A stretch of 64,000 nt of DNA from Athripsodes cinereus (Eukaryota; Arthropoda; Insecta; Trichoptera; Leptoceridae), in assembly GCA_947579605.1 (NCBI GenBank), contig OX388307.1, positions 25,335,237 through 25,399,236 of the forward strand, read 5' to 3'. Of this stretch, positions 1-9,893 are shown in pieces (position 1 is the stretch's first letter; each line of letters starts with the position of its first letter). The notes under the pieces are model-generated. The model ran no database searches and was not told the DNA's origin. It saw only the letters and a program-made list of their open reading frames with translations. A program made the translations under genes and the position numbers.

Positions 1-180
1 CCGTCGTTAACCTTAACAGATCGTTCTTGGAACAACGAGGAAATCATTTGTTTCCAACTCGGCACCTGGGTACACTCATGGGTGTCCGCGGTTGCCTGTA
101 AATAAGCTACGATATTTTGGACATGTTGAACGAATAAATGAGGAAAGTATGAGAAAGAGGATACTGTCTATCTATCTACA
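1..180 (+). repeat. LINE-derived fragments at left edge
   Basis: Bases 104-168 match, in plus orientation, the 'tttggacatgt' block of the LINE tail family whose best reading frame is at 3447-3720 (the RWFGHVERM region). It is broken after about 60 bases and followed by a TCTA run. Bases 1-103 are not recognised; their GC content is higher than the surroundings, which fits old retrotransposon coding DNA. No gene is supported. Confidence 0.4.
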
Positions 181-655
181 CCCTTACGCCGTGTCCCAGG
201 AGTGGTAGACAAAGAGAACGGAACGCCATATAGACCTATCCTTACATACTTCTTTCGTTTCCTATACATTTCTCATACATGCACTGCGATTTCTCTTACT
301 CAACACGCGGCCGTCCTTTAAGATTTAATCCACCTGATCAAGCCACGTGGTTTTTGGACGTCCGCGCTTCCTCACACCATTTCTCTCAGATAAATACATC
401 CTATTCGTCATTCTTTCATCTTGCATTCGCTCAACATGTCCAAACCATCGTTACTTATTTACATGCATTCTATCCACAACATTCTTCTCACATCCGCTCA
501 TTCTCCTGATATCCTCATTATTCACTATATCCCGCAACGTTTTACCAACCATTCTTCTCAGTAAACGCATTTCCACGGCATTTATTCCACTCTCGTCCTT
601 CTTCAACCACGTTTCACTTGCATACAAACAAAGAGGGTATTCTATTCTATTCTAA
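181..655 (-). mobile_element. LINE ORF2 C-terminal fragment, family A
   Basis: Read on the minus strand this encodes a decayed C-terminal tail of a non-LTR retrotransposon ORF2: a segment like VGKTLRDIVNNEDIRRMS, then RWFGHVERM, then RKRGRPKTTW, then the CKDRSIWRSVL block. Frameshifts and stops break it. The 3' end, near 181, carries the same CTACC...GGTGTAG tail as other family-A copies and then a TAGA run. The open frames on the plus strand at 279-655 are shadows. The LINE clade (RTE- or Jockey-like) cannot be fixed from the tail alone. Confidence 0.75.
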
Positions 656-743
656 TGTAATACTACTGTAATGCTTAACTGACGAGTGCAAGTGCTCAAA
701 TTCGAGCCTACGCATGATGGATAAGAATAAGAATAAGAATAAG

Positions 744-990
744 GTACATACTTATCTGAAAGAAAGGGTGTGAGGAAGCGCGGGCGTCCGAGAACCACGT
801 GGTTTGATCACGTGGATCAAATTCTCCATGTTTTGAGTAAGATAAATCGACGTGCGTTTATGAGAATGTAGAAGAAGCGAAAATAGTATGTAAGGATAGA
901 TCTTGGATAGATCTATATGGCGTTCCGTTCTCTCTGCCAACCTCACTTGGGTCCCTTTAATTCTACGTAGGTACCACAATTCATGACTGA
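744..990 (+). mobile_element. LINE ORF2 C-terminal fragment, family A
   Basis: A plus-strand, 5'-truncated copy of the family-A LINE tail. It keeps LSERKGVRKRGRPRTTWFDHVDQIL, here frameshifted, and the block ending in WRSVLSA. It is preceded by a GAATAA run at 720-743. It is broken and cannot encode a product. Confidence 0.7.
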
Positions 991-1455
991 CAATATCAAT
1001 TGTACAATTTATTATTATTTGTCAATATTCCTTATTACTGTAGTTGTATAATATGCTCATAAATATGGGTACTGTATTAGGCTTAATTCACAAGTGTCAA
1101 CACAATATTTTAGGATGCGTTTTTGAAGGGAATTTATTCCACAAAACGGCATACAGTAGGTATTTTTAATTGTGTGTTCATTATTATTATTATTCTGAGA
1201 CCTGCACTATCCCGAAATGACCCTTAGGCGTTCGTATATTATCATATATAGTTGCATAGGTATATCAGTGTAAAAAGGGAATACTAAGAAATTAGTTCAA
1301 CTAGCCAGTTTGCGCGCTTCGCTCGGCACTCTGTTATTAATTTATTGAGTTTATTAAGAGATTCTCATCAAAATTTACAGGATCTCAATATTATAAAATA
1401 TATTATCTTTATTTTCTTAATAGTTATCACAATTAAGGTTAATTTAGTATTCACA
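991..1455. other. AT-rich spacer, no gene seen
   Basis: No coding signal or recognised element. A short ATTATTATTATT run at 1180-1195 may be the tail of an old retroelement. Confidence 0.5.
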
Positions 1456-2066
1456 GGCATAATATAATGATTTATTGGAATGCCTTTATAAGAGGAAGGC
1501 AGTATACCAAGTTTGTAAGGAATACTTTATTCAAAAACTACACCCGCTGGGGAGTATTAGTGAGTGTCCAAGGTTAGGGGGCCGAATTAAAGTGCCTGCG
1601 AAGAGGACAGCTGCTGGACAACACCACTACACATATCTTGGGGTGGGATGGTACAATGGCTTGAAAAAAGAGAATAAATATAAGTATTCGGATGATTTAA
1701 ATGCATTTAAACTGAATATAAAAAAGGTAATTCAATGAGAAAGATGTGTATGAGGTCAAGTGATTGTGTCGTTGATGATAGGTTTATCGTTGTATTTTTG
1801 TTGTTGTTGTTTTTGTTTATTTTGTAAAATTATGGTAAATAGATTAAGTGTGTGATGTTCTATAATGATTAAGTTTGATCGAATTTGTTTGATTATTAGT
1901 AAAAACCCTATAACCCCTCAAAGCACGAGCTCTGCTCAATTTTGAGGGTACAAAAAGAAAAAAAAAACAGATAATATAAAGATTTGTATAATTGTGCTTA
2001 TTGTATATTTGTATGTGTTTATTATGATCTCAATAAAATATTTGAATTTGAATTTTGAATTTGAAA
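1456..2066 (+). mobile_element. LINE 3' end with TTTGAA tail
   Basis: The frame at 1475-1738 has the form of the last part of a non-LTR retrotransposon ORF2: 'VPAKRTAAGQHHYTY', then 'WYNGL', then a basic FK..IKK end. This is the P-RT-G-Y-WN-LP-FK-LKK layout seen in Jockey/CR1-type tails. About 330 bp of A-rich 3' UTR follows and ends in AATAAAATA plus a TTTGAA microsatellite at 2037-2066, the expected 3' terminus. It is 5'-truncated. It should not be read as a host gene. Confidence 0.55.
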
Positions 2067-2070
2067 TTTA

Positions 2071-2133
2071 GCGCCGTTTAATGGAGCATTCATCTCAAGG
2101 GCGCGGGAAACTATGTTGGGAGAGCGATTTGTA
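2071..2133 (-). mobile_element. LINE 3' terminal scrap, family C
   Basis: About 60 bp matching the 3' UTR of the family-C LINE (compare 2601-2970), in minus orientation. It holds the GGCGC-TTTAATGGAGCAT block and the GGGCGCGGGAAACTATGTTGG block. It directly abuts the TTTGAA tail of the preceding element, so one element landed at the end of the other. Confidence 0.65.
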
Positions 2134-2512
2134 GTGAAGTATTATGCAATTTTACCCAATAACTAGAGAAACAATTGAAATTACTGATTGGTGTATAGGT
2201 ATTATTGCAAAATATTGCTATCAAAATAAACTAAATTATATTATAATGTTATGTTAATCGTCGTTTAATTATGGAATCGACATACAAACAGACCTTATTA
2301 GTTATTCGCACAAGAGTAACATGTGGTTCATATTATAGTTATAATATTACACATGGGGAAGACGAAGGAATTTTGAAACGATCCTTGACATTAACTGAAA
2401 AAAAAACATTCTCAAGACATCCTTCGATAAAGAGATGTAATTTATGGACTATCTATTAGTGTGTTCCTTCATAAATAATATTTTTTTATATCCCTTTCAA
2501 ATGAAACTGAGA
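2134..2512. other. AT-rich spacer, no gene seen
   Basis: Only a 62-codon open frame without recognisable features. Nothing further is supported. Confidence 0.45.
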
Positions 2513-2600
2513 AGCATGGTTGGTAAAACATTGCGGGACAGAGTGAAGAATGAGGATAGTAGGAGAATGAGTTGATTTGGATATGAGTGTTATTATTATA
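2513..2600 (+). mobile_element. LINE family A scrap
   Basis: Reads MVGKTLRDRVKNEDSRRMS in plus orientation, the same block that opens the family-A fragment at 181-655. It stops after about 70 bp and ends in ATTATTATAT, where the family-C element begins. Confidence 0.55.
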
Positions 2601-2970
2601 TTGGATGATTTATTCGGCGCCGTTTAATGGAGCATCCATCTCAAGGGCGCGGGAAACTATGTTGGAAGAGCGAAGTTTTCAGCTTGCTCCTGAACGTTGT
2701 AATCGGCTGGTTTTTACGGAGGTCCTCGGGGAGTCGGTTCCAAATGACGGGTCCTGCGACGCCAAAAGCCCTTTCATAGAAGCAGGACTTGTTTGCTCTG
2801 TTGTTTTTGTCCAGCATGTTGGTGGATGTCTTAGCTGAGCGTAGAGGTTTACTTGCAGGTGTTTTGAGAACACAGAGTTCAGAAAGTGACTGAGATGCCA
2901 TTTTGTTCAAAGCTTTGTAGACTATAAGGCAGAGTTTGTATTGGACCCTTTCACCTGCTCTGTGTTGAAA
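2601..2970 (-). mobile_element. L2/CR1-like LINE, family C, 3' fragment
   Basis: A minus-strand reading frame of about 100 codons encodes the ORF2 C-terminus of an L2/CR1-type LINE. It has the VQYKLCLIVYKALN block (compare EFKVCLTVFKALH in the family at 38277), SCFYERAFGVAGPVIWNRLP, and FRSKLKTSLF. The 3' UTR runs to an end reading GGCGCCGAATAAATCATCCAA then TATAATAATAA. The 5' side is cut off by a hAT-like insertion at 2981. The frame is still open, so the copy is fairly young. Confidence 0.8.
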
Positions 2971-2980
2971 GGGTCTAGAG

Positions 2981-3425
2981 CAGCGATGCACAAACCGCGG
3001 CCCGCCGTCGGTTTGTCTGCGGCCCGTCTGCGATTATTATATGCATCTAATAATTTATGTTATTTTTTATATAACATGATTAACATTTAATTCTATGGTT
3101 GCACCTAGTTGTGTACACAATACTGTATTAACTGATTTTATAAAAGTGTTTTCATTTACCTACATAAATAATATTGTTGAAGGATGTGTTGTATACTGTT
3201 AAAAACAGTGTTCCTGTCATAGTTTGTGTTAAATGTGTGCAAATAAAGAAATAAATATTACAATACTTAATAAATACTTAGTGACTCGAGTAAATACTCC
3301 TTAAAAATACTTCAAACCATTTTGGTAATTCGGTGACGGGGGGGGGGGGGGTAGAAATATGCGGCCCGCCCTTGCTTCATAATCTTCCGAGCGGCCCCCG
3401 ATCCCTATAAGTCTGTGCATCCCTG
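2981..3425. mobile_element. hAT-like MITE with perfect 8-bp TSD
   Basis: A 445-bp element with imperfect terminal inverted repeats: CAGCGATGCACAAACC on the left, and CAGGGATGCACAGAC when the right end is reverse-complemented. It is flanked by the exact 8-bp duplication GTCTAGAG at 2973-2980 and 3426-3433. Eight-base duplications and CAG-starting ends are the hAT signature. The interior has no transposase frame and includes a run of about 14 G at 3338-3351. It separates two LINE fragments that were adjacent before insertion. Confidence 0.85.
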
Positions 3426-3433
3426 GTCTAGAG

Positions 3434-3735
3434 TGTTGTTGATAGAATGCGTATAAATAAACTACGATGGTTTGGACATGTAGAGCGAATGGACGATGAA
3501 AGGATGACGAAGAGGGAGTATTTATCTGAAAGAGGAGGTGTGAGAAAACGCGGACGTCCAAGAACTACGAAGTTTGACCACGTGGATCAAATTCTCAAGG
3601 ATGGTCGTGTGTTAAGTAAGAGAAATTGGCATGCACGTATGAGAAACGTCATGAATGTAAAGGAAGCGAAAGAATTATGTAAGGATAGATCAACATGGCG
3701 TTCTGTTCTCTCTGCCACATGGCTTGAGGGTATAG
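3434..3735 (+). mobile_element. LINE ORF2 C-terminal fragment, family A (best-kept frame)
   Basis: The clearest family-A tail, with about 95 codons open. It holds LRWFGHVERMDDERM, then GGVRKRGRPRT, FDHVDQILKDGRVLS, and a final block ending CKDRSTWRSVLSATW. This is the zinc-less tail common at the end of insect endonuclease/reverse transcriptase ORFs. It ends with GGGTATAGTA and a run of T at 3739-3760. The apparent N-terminal Met is only the truncation point. Confidence 0.8.
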
Positions 3736-3893
3736 TATTTTTTTTTTTTTTTTTTTTTTTAGTATAGTATAGTAGTAGTATTGATTTCAAGAGAATTTAG
3801 ATAAACAAAATTATCTACCCCATATTAGATAAGGTAGGTACGTAGCATAAATTGTAAGTACCTGCCTACTTAAGTAATGTTTTGGTAGTACTG

Positions 3894-4557
3894 TGTAGTA
3901 GTGGTTTCTATACTTTAAGGCAGCTCAAGAACATAAGGAAAAATATATCAACCGACGGAGCTAAAACCATAATTAACTCATTCGTCGTATCACGATTGGA
4001 TTACTGCAATGGCATCCTCGCAAATCTGCCACAATATCAACTCCAGAGGATTCAGTCCGTTTTTAATGCGGCTGCACGCTTCATTTATCAACTGAATCGC
4101 TCTTCACACACATCTGCCACCCTTCAATCTCTTCACTGGCTCAGATGTCCGGAGAGAGTCGAATTTAAAGTGTGTTTGACAGTATTTAAGGCACTTCATG
4201 CTATGGCCCCAGAATATATCATGGAACTCTGCGGTAGACAGGCGTTAAGTCATAGACAGACAACACTTAGGTCTTGTCAAGATATTACAACTAAATTGGA
4301 GGTGACCAGTACTGTATCGAAACCAGTGTACGTGGAGCGTGCTTTTGCAATATCTGCACCTGTAGTCTGGAACAGGCTTCCACAAATGATCAGAGAAACG
4401 CAGGACTTATCTCGTTTCAAGAACCAACTGAAGACTTATCTATTCAAGAAATCTCACGGAATAATCCAGGCACAACCTTAGTTAGTAAAGAGCGCCCTTG
4501 AGGTGGATTTTTTTCACAAAACGGCGCTTTACAAATCATCCAAATAATAATAATAAT
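3894..4557 (+). mobile_element. L2/CR1-like LINE, family B, 5'-truncated copy 1
   Basis: Encodes about 195 residues of reverse-transcriptase thumb and C-terminal region: LRQLKNIRKNI, SRLDYCNGILANLP, QRIQSVFNAAARFIYQL, LHWLRCPERVEFKVCLTVF, AFAISAPVVWNRLP and FKNQLKTYLFKKS. The frame is open to its own stop at 4479-4481. A 3' UTR of about 75 bp follows and ends AAATCATCCAAATAATAATAAT. A TACTGT at both borders may be the target duplication. It differs from the copy at 38277 by only a few residues, so both moved recently. Confidence 0.88.
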
Positions 4558-6057
4558 ACTGTAGTTACTTAACACATGAATACATACCTACTTACATATA
4601 TATCCAAATGTTGGCCCCAGCCATAGAATTAAAAGTAAGTAGAGAAATAAGAAGGGAATACATACAATTGTATGAAATTATTTTTAATTTGTATTTATTC
4701 ACTTTTATACGACAGAGCCTTTTACATGTTGAACAAGAATTGAAAAATAACAATTTGACAGACGAATTTGGTAAAATACAGTTTGAAGCTGCACCCATAT
4801 AAATTGATGAAAAAAATATAATAATTTAAATAAAACTTAATATGTAGGCAGTGACGTAGCTATATCATCTGAAGCCGGTGGCAAATTCATTGGGTGGGCC
4901 CCGAAAGTAAAAATAAATCGTTACTTTTAATTAAATTTTAATAAATTACTTAAGTAGTTACCCAACAGTTTATCTATTATTTTGTGTACTTAAATATCTA
5001 ATAAATTTTCTAATAAATTTTAGTATCCGGTACTTACTTTTTATTCTTATTTCCAAAAGCATAGGTAGTATTCAGTGGCGTAGCCTGCATTAGACGGGCC
5101 CTGTATCAAAATTTGTACTTTCTACACGTGTACATAATACATAACACATAATACAATAATTTTCTTTTGTTGTGTTTTAATATTTTGTATATTTTTTTGT
5201 AAGTAAATTTGTTTTTACTAGTTTTATGTCAATGTGTCGTGGTTAGATGGAAGAAATCATTTTATAGTGATAATCTCGCCACTGCACATCGTCCTATAGT
5301 TTTTAAAATTTTATATTATTTTGTTAACATTGTTATTTGTAATGATGATGTGCAAAAAGAATAAATAAATAAATAAAATAAAATAATACAAATATTACAA
5401 AAACGATATAGAAATTTGAAATACTTCAAAAACTCTTCGGTTTTCCAAAAGAATATTTACTCGAATCATTAAGTATCCGGTACTTACTGTGGTATTTTAT
5501 TTTACAAAAACACATGGCACAAGCCTTTTACGTGTTTAGATACAATTATACTAATATAAAAATTAACAGTGACATAAAAAAAAGATGAAACAATAAATTT
5601 ATAGCACCAACAGACCAACGGTAAACAAAAAAACTTTAAGAAATAAATTTATGTATATGGTGATAATTAAATTCAAATTATATAAAATTATAAAGTTGTC
5701 AGTAGGTAATTAACGATAAAATATTGAGTAAGATTAATCAATAAAAGTCTGACAATTAAAAACAATAATAACTAAGTAAAACAATGAAAAATGTAGCAAT
5801 AACAGGAAATTAAAAGTATATTTATTTAAGATTAATTGAATAAAAATAAAATAAAAACTGAACAAAATTGTGAAATAAATAAATAAAATCCATAACGGTA
5901 GTAGGAATAATACAATAATGAATAGGACATGTAAGACAAAGTTGAACATGAATAATCAAAATAATAGGAATAATGTATTTATGAAATAATAAAAGGATAT
6001 TAAGTGAGAAAAAAAATTAAACTGCTAACTGCAATAAAGGAAAATAATTATATTACA
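4558..6057. repeat. Intergenic region with degraded repeat tails
   Basis: No gene. 4690-4800 matches sequence near 5500, 54930 and 56310 (the shared block includes AGCCTTTTACATGTT and, at two sites, TTTGACAGACGA), so it is a low-copy repeat. 5073-5100 begins CAGTGGCGTAGCC, like the end of a DNA transposon. 5238-5380 matches 48257-48395: a LINE or SINE tail containing GTGGTTAGATGGAAGAAA and ATAATCTCGCCA, ending in an AATA run. The remainder is AT-rich. Confidence 0.5.
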
Positions 6058-6290
6058 TACATACATACCATCACGTCGCTTCCTTTGCGGGGTAGGCAGA
6101 AAGGATTGAGTGCCACTTCCTTCTATCCTTGCATACATCTTTCGCTTCCGTCACTGTCATACAATTCCTCATGCATGCTCTCCTGTTCAATGTGCTCAAC
6201 ACGTGACCGTCCTGTAGGATTTGATTTAAATGATCTTGCCATTTAATCCTAGGACGTCCACGTCTCCGAGCACTTATCCTCTCAGCCAAA
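6058..6290 (-). mobile_element. LINE ORF2 C-terminal fragment, family A
   Basis: The minus-strand frame at 6071-6289 reads AERISARRRGRPRIKWQDHLNQILQDGHVLS and then a CKDRRKWHSILSAYPA block, a family-A tail. The 3' end at 6058 is a TATG run preceded by the CTACCCC...GTGATGGTA tail. It is 5'-truncated, with an open frame over what remains. Confidence 0.78.
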
Positions 6291-7597
6291 TATATATATC
6301 TTCTTATAATTATATTAATATGATTATAAACATTTGAAAAAAATAAAGACTAAACTATAATGGTTAAAATGAATAGAAGTCAACAATAATAATTAAATAA
6401 GTCACAAGTTCCGAATGAAATAACTATGATATACAAATGGTAACAAAGAAAATAAGAGTCGACTGCCCAATGTCTGAAAAACTTTACAACGTCAGTTTTA
6501 AATTTGAGGAAGTTATCGGCAAATATTATATCAATAGCATTTCCCACCATATTCCCTAACCTGTGATAACTCCGAATATCCTGTGTATGGTCTTTAGTTG
6601 TGTTAAACTTTAATTTAAAGTACTTAGGTATATAAAATGTTTAGTTTTTACTAAATTTGATTAAAAATGGCCTTTCGGACTGGGGTCTCGTGGCATTTAG
6701 CCAGCCCTGCCACCCTTTAGTTTCGCCACTGTATGAAGGTAAAAAATATTATGAATACAAAATGATTATGTACATAGCTAAACAAATAAAAATAATAAAT
6801 GAGTCATACGAAGACAGTCCTTTAGGGCCCTTAAAATCACCAACACATTTCAGCTGTTTTGACTTTTTGAGTTCAGTATTAATTTATATTTTATGAATTC
6901 CAGCTGTGATGACTTCTTCAAAATTTTGTTAGTAAGCATTGTTTTTTTTAATGTCTATAGTCACATTCATAATTCACTGGATTGCGGGTGCATTGCCGTA
7001 AAATAAGAATAGTCACATTATTATAGGTACTAATTCTACAGCAAAAAAAATGTTTTTGTAATGACTCTATCGCCAGGATAGAGATTCTCCTTTGATTCTG
7101 TTTTTTTTTATGATATCTTTTGTTTTTTCATTTTTTCCTTTTGAGACTGCCTTGGCCAAAAGCTGTTATGATCTCAGTCATCTCAGTGCAAGGTGATGTT
7201 TAAATAATAATAATAACTGACATAATAAATCTTTCACACAATCTATAAGTATTGACTGGGTTGAGATATTTTTTTTCAGTGTTGTGGGAATGAAAAAAAT
7301 GTGAGAAAAAAAAGCGACATATTAAATGTGGGTATTATAATATATTTACCTACTTAAACATATTTACATGTGCACATTCATTAGTAAAATAATACTGTAT
7401 TTTGTTCTGTTTGGTGTTTTTTTATGTAATTACTATTTAAATTTTAGATCTGTTTCTATTTCTGGAATCTGTATTATTATTAAGTATTTTGTATTGTATA
7501 ATACCTCTACACAGGACTTGTCCTCATGAGGTACAATAACTATTTGTATATAGAGTTGATATTTTCAACCGACGGTACTTGGTGGAAATTCATGTTG
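6291..7597. other. AT-rich intergenic DNA
   Basis: No gene. 6665-6739 ends in CGCCACTG, which reverse-complemented gives CAGTGGCGAAAC, a transposon-end-like word. 6968-7004 is one half of a 37-bp inverted pair with 8418-8454. The 79- and 84-codon open frames here have no features of real proteins. Confidence 0.45.
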
Positions 7598-7639
7598 AAT
7601 TAATTAAAATAAAACACTTATTTGTAGTATATCCACTGT

Positions 7640-7705
7640 GACTTTTTATTGGACGCGAGCCGGCTTTCAAGAGCTTCCGCTCTCATCATCAGGCTGGCGA
7701 AAAGT
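7640..7705 (-). ncRNA. Hammerhead-ribozyme-like motif, left arm
   Basis: The mirror image of the right-arm motif, read on the minus strand: core at 7686-7692 and predicted cleavage after the base opposite 7657. The one mismatch between arms (7637) lies outside the motif, so the two are identical in sequence. The same caution about the extra U applies. Confidence 0.48.
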
Positions 7706-7715
7706 GCGAAGCGAA

Positions 7716-7781
7716 ACTTTTCGCCAGCCTGATGATGAGAGCGGAAGCTCTTGAAAGCCGGCTCGCGTCCAATAAAAAGTC
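7716..7781 (+). ncRNA. Hammerhead-ribozyme-like motif, right arm
   Basis: Core CTGATGA at 7729-7735, then a 6-bp stem II (7737-7742 with 7747-7752, loop GGAA), then GAAA at 7753-7756. Stem III would be 2-3 bp: AGCCGGCT at 7756-7763 is self-complementary, so folding as a dimer is more likely. The predicted cleavage is after C7764. Stem I pairs 7727-7728 with 7765-7766, then after an internal loop ACTTTT at 7716-7721 with AAAAGT at 7775-7780. U7736 does not fit the standard core and must be bulged. Very short stem III type I hammerheads are known from Penelope-like elements. Activity is not shown. Confidence 0.5.
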
Positions 7782-7904
7782 ACCGTGGATATACTACAAA
7801 TAAGTGTTTTATTTTAATTAATTTGTATATAGTATTAATGACAATGTAGGTATGTATTAATTGACAGCTGGTATTGTATATAACTGCATGAAATAAATAA
7901 TAAA

Positions 7905-8107
7905 ATGAATAAACAAGTCCTGCTTCTATGATAGGGCTTTTGGCGTCGCAGGACCCGTCATCTAGAACCGACTCCACGAGAACCTCCGTAAAAACCAACC
8001 GATAACAACGTTCAGGAGCAAGTATTGAAGACATCGCTCTTCCAACACAGTTTCCCGCGCTCTGGAGATGGATGCTCCATTAAACGGCGCCGAATAAATC
8101 ATCCAAC
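7905..8107 (+). mobile_element. L2/CR1-like LINE, family C, 3' fragment
   Basis: Plus-strand copy of the family-C 3' end: the NKSCFY-RAFGVAGPVI block, then the 3' UTR ending GGCGCCGAATAAATCATCCAACATA. It has an in-frame stop in the coding part and is older than the copy at 2601. The minus-strand open frame at 7780-8034 is its shadow. Confidence 0.75.
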
Positions 8108-8111
8108 ATAC

Positions 8112-8262
8112 ACACATACATACAACACCATCACGGCATAACCCACAAGTGGGGTAGCCAGCAGATCAGTCGCATGTAACAAGCATTCAAGCCGTCCTCT
8201 CCGTACCAACAAAAAATAAGACGTTCATGATGAATGGCAATATGTCAATTTCAATTATAGGT
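8112..8262 (-). repeat. SINE-like family S copy
   Basis: Minus-orientation copy of the repeat ending GGATATGCCGTGATGGTATAG (full copies at 25000-25235, 48812-49035 and 51314-51550). Here the tail reads CACCATCACGGCAT, followed by the CCCACAAGTGGGGTAGCCAGCAG block and the CCTCTCCGTACCAAC block. Confidence 0.6.
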
Positions 8263-8570
8263 ACTAAAAACAAATATAGGTACTAAATACAACATAAAAT
8301 AATACATTATTTTTTAGTAATAGTTTTACAATGGCTTTATGAATGGTATTGGGTGACCATTTTTTGGTGATCTCTAAATTGCGTAACCACAAAAAGAGAA
8401 AACTTCTTATTTATTTCATTTTACGGCAATGCACCCGCAATCGAGTGAATTATGTCTTGAGAAAACTTCGATAACCATAACGAATAAGTCATCCTTCGCT
8501 ACTGCATTTAACAATAACATAATTATTATTCACAAATAAATAATATATTATTAATGATTTTACATGTACC

Positions 8571-8662
8571 TACTTTATTTAAAGTGACTCGAGTTTCGAC
8601 ATGTAATGACTTTGTCAGACTCAACATTACATGTTGAAACTCGATTCACTTTAAATAAAGTA
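8571..8662. repeat. Foldback with 38-bp arms, Penelope-end-like
   Basis: Arms 8571-8608 and 8625-8662 pair with two mismatches around a 16-base loop. The minus strand reads CTGACAAAGTC, a stem, then TCGAAACTCGAGTC and AATAAAGTA. This order resembles the ends of Penelope-like pseudo-LTRs but lacks a hammerhead core. Confidence 0.5.
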
Positions 8663-9155
8663 TCTAATAAATAAATACTAACAAAATTCAATAATTATTA
8701 GTGTTTCATTTATTTTTTTCATATTCGTTCTTTTTTTATTGTCATCATTGTCTTCCGTCTGCTTGGTATTTTATTCATAATATCGTTTTTAAGATTTTTA
8801 CAATGCACAAGTTTTTATAACGGAGAGTTGCTAAGTACTGAGATACATCTCTTTTTGTTTATAAAAACTGTCAAAAACAATTAATCTTTCTATTTCAGAT
8901 TATTTCTCTGTATCTATTGTCATTTCATACTCATACATTAATTATTGCCTTTGACACAAATTTAAATACTTAAGTAATAGTGGATAAATTTGTGTAAAAG
9001 TTTTTTTTCCTTTTTTAAAAAGATATATAAATAATAAATAAGCTCGCCCATTGTGCATACCATTATTTGTATATACAATGTTGTAAGTAATCTAATTATT
9101 TTTGTTTAAATATTTTGTACAATAAAGTTTATTATTATTATATATCTGGGTTTTG
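8663..9155. other. AT-rich spacer, no gene seen
   Basis: No element or coding signal apart from a TATTATTATTAT stretch at 9128-9140 that ends an unclassified repeat tail. Confidence 0.4.
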
Positions 9156-9400
9156 TTATAATAATAAGAACACTTTATTGATCAGAAAAAAAAATCATGA
9201 GCAATTGGCGAGCTTATTGCCTGGAGGCAATATCTTCCAGCTAACCAAAATAATGTGTGATACTATGTTGACAATGTGTAATTAATACTAAATGTGAACA
9301 GTTACCTAATACTAAATTTAATTATAACTAATTACATTCTTAGTCCTAAGTAGAACATTATAAATATGTGTCATGTTTCCTCTAATAAATACTATAAAAT
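9156..9400 (-). repeat. Retroelement 3' tail, family T
   Basis: In minus orientation this ends CAATTGCTCATGATTTTTTTT...AATAAAGTGTTCTTATTATTATAA. The same 230-bp sequence lies in the opposite orientation at 54395-54622, with the shared block around ATTGCCTCCAGGCAAT. The A-rich poly(A)-like signal and AAT tail mark a LINE or SINE 3' end; the class is not determined. Confidence 0.6.
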
Positions 9401-9601
9401 GAAGGATAAAGGCACGGGGAGGAGCCCAAATACAACCTTATACACTTTATTTTTAAGATTTTACTGCATTTTTGTGTGATTAACGCATTACATTTCATTA
9501 ACTTGAAGATATTTGTGATCATTAGAACCATCAATATAGCATTATTCCGAATTTTGAAGGTATCCTCTCTACATTTGAATAACTGTTTCGATGTTTATAT
9601 G

Positions 9602-9893
9602 TTGGATGATTTATTCGGCGCCGTTTAATGGAGCATCCATCCATCCATTGGGCGTGGAAAACTATGTAAGAAGAGCAATGTCTACAACTTGCTCCTGAAC
9701 GTTGTTATCGGCTGGTTTTTACGGAGGTCCTCGGGGGGTCGGTTCCAAATGACGGGTCCTGCGACGCCAAAAGCCCTTTCATAGAAGCAGGACTTGTTTG
9801 CTCTGTTGTTTTCATCCAGCATATTGGTGGATGTCTTAGCTGAGCGTAGAGGTCTACTTGCAGGTGTTTTGAGAACACAGAGCTCAGAAGTGA
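9602..9893 (-). mobile_element. L2/CR1-like LINE, family C, 3' fragment
   Basis: Minus-strand copy with the same 3' UTR and coding tail as 2601-2970 (ELCVLKTPASRPLRSAKTSTNMLDENNRA, then AFGVAGPVIWNR), still open for about 70 codons. It is truncated at ELCVLKT on the 5' side. Confidence 0.78.

Larger units (their letters stand above)
7598..7823. mobile_element. Near-perfect 107-bp inverted repeat, Penelope-like pseudo-LTR pair
   Basis: Arms 7598-7704 and 7717-7823 are reverse complements with a single mismatch (7637 against 7784) around a 12-base loop at 7705-7716. Each arm, read outward, runs from the GCCTGATGATGAG word through GAAAGCC and GTCCAATAAAAAGTC to a TTTTATTTTAATTAATT tail. That order (ribozyme-like core, AATAAA-like word, AT tail) is what Penelope-like retroelement pseudo-LTRs show, and they can occur in inverted pairs. 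It carries no protein code. Confidence 0.7.

Noticed and set aside
279..655. Plus-strand ORFs at the left end
   Set aside because: Shadows of a minus-strand LINE fragment.
1475..1738. 87-codon gene
   Set aside because: Its layout is that of a LINE ORF2 tail and it is followed by a retroelement 3' UTR and microsatellite.
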